Shown here in pieces: positions 23,575 to 25,030 of a DNA stretch of 25,030 bases (position 1 is its first letter; each line of letters opens with the position of its first letter). This stretch comes from Bacillota bacterium (GTDB lineage Bacteria > Bacillota > Dethiobacteria > DTU022). The stretch spans positions 1 to 25,030 of the forward strand of contig JAAZPS010000010.1 in assembly GCA_012797095.1 (NCBI GenBank). Direction: 5' to 3'. Below the pieces are notes generated by a model. That model made no database searches. It was given only the letters and a program-made list of their open reading frames with translations, and was not told the origin of the DNA. Both the position numbers and the translations under genes were made by a program.

Positions 23575-23923
23575 GCATCTGCTCTCCAGACAGGAGCTCG
23601 AGGCGCTGTTGAAGCCCGACCCTGCCGCCGAGGCCGGCAGCGAGCAGGCCCGCAAGCTGAAAGTGGTTCTCGATTTTCCCCTGGAACTTTCGGTTCGCCT
23701 GGGCAATGCGACCCGCACCATCGCGGAGCTGAGCGAGCTGGCTGCAGGTGCGGTGATCGAGCTTGATCGGGAGATCGGTCAGCCGGCCGATCTCATCGTC
23801 AACGGCGAGGTGGCCGCCCGGGGCGAGATCGTCGTTATCGGGGAGAATTTCGGGGTCAGGATCACTTCCATCGTCAGACCGATCGAGAGGATCGAGCAGC
23901 TCCGCCAGGAGGGATCATCATGA
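23567..23923 (+). CDS. fliN: FliN paralogue 2 with FliM-like N-terminal docking motif
   Basis: A 118-residue protein with a single SpoA domain (about 32-104; LDFPLELSVRLGNATRTIAELSELAAGAVIELD, GEVAARGEIVVIGENFGVRITSI), plainly FliN-type. Its first 16 residues, MHEHLLSRQELEALLK, match the LSQxEIDALL CheY-P-binding peptide of FliM and FliY at the same residue position (6-15) as in its neighbour FliM. It has no CheC-like phosphatase domain, so it looks like a FliY reduced to docking peptide plus SpoA. ATG 23567 follows GGGTGAGG and overlaps fliM. Its stop overlaps the next fliN (ATGA). Binding to CheY-P is inferred only. Confidence 0.92.
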   Translation: MHEHLLSRQELEALLKPDPAAEAGSEQARKLKVVLDFPLELSVRLGNATRTIAELSELAAGAVIELDREIGQPADLIVNGEVAARGEIVVIGENFGVRITSIVRPIERIEQLRQEGSS

Positions 23924-24375
23924 AACCGTTGAACCGCAGAGAAGAAAACGAGCGTACCGCTAAGGACGCCGTGCCGGAGAAAAACGCCCCGGAGACTCCC
24001 TCCCCGGAGGAAGAAGAGGCTCCATTGCCGGCTGTCACCGAAAAAGAAAGCTCTCGCTCCGATCCCGGAGCGGCCCCCGGCCAGGGGCTGCCGCCGGAGG
24101 CGTTGAGCTGGCGCAAGCTGGATCTGGTCCGGGAGATCCCCCTCGAGGTGACCGTGCTGCTGGGGAAAACGCGGATCACGCTGGGAGAGCTCTTTACCCT
24201 CAATCACGGCTCCATCATCGCCCTGGAGCAGGCTGCGGGCAGCCCCGTGGAGATCCGGATCAACAACCGGCCCGTGGCCCGGGGCGAGGTGGTTCTGGTG
24301 GATGATCAGTTCGGCGTCAGGATCACCGAACAGCTCCCCGACCCCGCATCTGAAGATCCCCTCTCCCCCCGTTGA
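23920..24375 (+). CDS. fliN: FliN paralogue 3 with long charged N-terminal extension
   Basis: A 151-residue FliN-type protein. Residues 1-65 are a disordered Glu/Pro/Ala-rich tail with no detectable fold. A SpoA domain follows (about 68-139): VREIPLEVTVLLGKTRITLGELFTLNHGSIIALEQ, then NRPVARGEVVLVDDQFGVRITEQ. ATG 23920 overlaps the previous stop, so translation is coupled. The last residues (EDPLSPR) and the TGA stop are supplied by the first of two copies of an intergenic repeat element, so the C-terminal end looks secondarily altered. It is the last flagellar gene of the cluster. Confidence 0.9.
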   Translation: MKPLNRREENERTAKDAVPEKNAPETPSPEEEEAPLPAVTEKESSRSDPGAAPGQGLPPEALSWRKLDLVREIPLEVTVLLGKTRITLGELFTLNHGSIIALEQAAGSPVEIRINNRPVARGEVVLVDDQFGVRITEQLPDPASEDPLSPR

Positions 24376-24394
24376 AGAGGTCCGGAGTAGAAGG
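24353..24394. repeat. REP-like repeat, copy 1 (overlaps fliN 3' end)
   Basis: The 16 bases 24353-24368 are identical to 24402-24417, and the similarity continues with scattered mismatches for about 42 bases. The copy has a weak internal dyad (CCTCT 24360-24364 with AGAGG 24376-24380). It covers the last seven codons and the TGA stop of the preceding fliN. It resembles the dispersed CCCTCTCCC...GGGAGAGGG palindromic elements known from many bacterial genomes; that link is by pattern only. Confidence 0.6.
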
Positions 24395-24401
24395 TCTTCG
24401 C

Positions 24402-24449
24402 AAGATCCCCTCTCCCCTCGTGGGAAAGGGGCAGGGTAAAGGGGGGACC
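24402..24449. repeat. REP-like repeat, copy 2 (near-perfect palindrome)
   Basis: Tandem copy 49 bases after copy 1. It folds into a ten-base stem (24407-24416 with 24422-24431) with one mismatch and a five-base loop, followed by a further G-rich tract. The element could act as a transcription end signal for the flagellar operon, but no T-run follows on the + strand. The remainder of the 106-base intergenic stretch (24450-24481) holds only the ribosome-binding site of the next gene. Confidence 0.65.
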
Positions 24450-24481
24450 TTCCCTCGAACAACTACCGCAGGAGCATCAAG

Positions 24482-25030
24482 ATGAATAAAAAATTGCTGA
24501 TCGCACTGCTTGTCACTGCAGCCGTCCTCCTGGCACCGTCCGACTCCGCCGGCGAAAACAGCCCGCCGGAGCCGCTCCCGAAAGCGGCTGTGGAAGCCCC
24601 TTTGCCTGCAGTAACGGTAACCCTGGAGCAGCTTTTGCCGGGGACAGCGGATCAGACCGCGCTTTACGTGATCGAGGCGGCTGTAGCAGGGCCCGCAGTT
24701 CTCGTTATCGGCGGCATCCACGGCGATGAACCGGCAGGCTCCCTCGCCGCAGCGCTGATCGCTACCTGGCAGATCGATCGGGGCACCCTCCTCGTTCTCC
24801 CGCAGGCCAACCCCCGGGCCCTCGCTGCGGGAAGCCGCTGCGCTCCCGGCGCAGGCGATCTGAACCGAGCCTTTCCCGGCGCTGCAGCAGGCAGCTCCTG
24901 CCGGCAGCTTGCCGGGGCGATCTTCGGGATCATGGAGCAGTACCAGCCGGACTGGGTGCTCGATCTCCATGAAGCGGCCGGGTTTGAAAAAACAGACCCG
25001 GGGGCGCTGGGGCAGACGATCATCTACCCG
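24482..25030 (+). CDS. Secreted M14-family AstE/AspA-like hydrolase, 3' end outside the window
   Basis: An open frame of 183 codons runs to the window edge without a stop. It begins with a signal peptide (MNKKLLIALLVTAAVLLAPSDSAGE, about 1-24). The catalytic domain follows: VLVIGGIHGDEPAG (73-86) gives the zinc ligands His80 and Glu83, DLNRAFPG (126-133) is the substrate-binding motif of the family, and LDLHEA (160-165) gives the third ligand His163. These are hallmarks of succinylglutamate desuccinylase/aspartoacylase and M14 carboxypeptidases. With a signal peptide the substrate is probably outside the cell, perhaps wall peptides, but this is inference. ATG 24482 follows AGGAG at 24470-24474. 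Not an obvious flagellar gene. Confidence 0.85.
   Translation, partial: MNKKLLIALLVTAAVLLAPSDSAGENSPPEPLPKAAVEAPLPAVTVTLEQLLPGTADQTALYVIEAAVAGPAVLVIGGIHGDEPAGSLAAALIATWQIDRGTLLVLPQANPRALAAGSRCAPGAGDLNRAFPGAAAGSSCRQLAGAIFGIMEQYQPDWVLDLHEAAGFEKTDPGALGQTIIYP

Overview
The window is almost entirely one uninterrupted, co-directional (+ strand) flagellar basal-body, motor and export operon. It holds 31 flagellar or flagellum-associated genes (flgB to a third fliN, 47-24375), followed by the 5' part of an unrelated secreted M14-family (AstE/AspA-like) hydrolase that runs off the right edge. The DNA is G+C-rich (about 60% by eye), nearly every gene has a strong GGAGG-type Shine-Dalgarno, and GTG/TTG starts are common. 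No outer-membrane (P- and L-ring) flagellar genes flgA, flgH or flgI are present. The gene order (flgBC-fliEFGHIJK-flgD-orf-flgE ... fliOPQR-flhBA-flhFG-sigma-swrB-like) matches the fla/che operon of Bacillota. I infer a monoderm Bacillota, probably a clostridial or Peptococcaceae-like lineage; genus cannot be read from this sequence.

Layout. 47-1194: proximal rod and rod/MS-ring junction (FlgB, FlgC, FliE). 1280-3838: MS ring and rotor switch (FliF, FliG). 3822-6459: export ATPase complex (FliH, FliI, FliJ). 6456-9913: hook assembly (FliK ruler, FlgD cap, TIGR02530-type protein, FlgE hook). 9921-9946: perfect GC-rich hairpin. 9969-11538: stator (MotA, MotB). 11558-12434: FliL and a first FliN. 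12455-17879: membrane export gate (FliO, P, Q, R, FlhB, FlhA). 17869-19832: placement and number GTPase/ATPase pair (FlhF, FlhG). 19870-21002: sigma-28 factor and a SwrB-like membrane protein. 21031-22569: two distal-rod-type proteins (FlgF/FlgG, like FlhO/FlhP). 22585-24375: FliM and two more FliN paralogues. 24353-24449: two tandem copies of a REP-like palindromic element. 24482-25030: partial secreted M14 enzyme.

How the genes work together. The products build the machine from inside outward: MS ring, switch and export gate, then rod, then hook, with the stator added. FlhF/FlhG set position and number, and the sigma factor would switch on late genes (filament, and possibly chemotaxis), none of which is here. 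Tight packing, with many start/stop overlaps of 4-17 bases, argues for one polycistronic message with translational coupling. Notable departures from the Bacillus layout are: no che genes, no FlbD/SwrD gene after flgE, motAB embedded mid-operon, and fliM moved away from the fliL-fliO interval to the 3' end beside two fliN copies. There are three separate FliN proteins, one with an N-terminal motif matching the CheY-P docking peptide of FliM. I saw no phage, CRISPR, tRNA, rRNA or insertion-sequence material. Apart from the REP-like repeats and the flgE-motA hairpin, no interval longer than about 110 bases lacks a gene.
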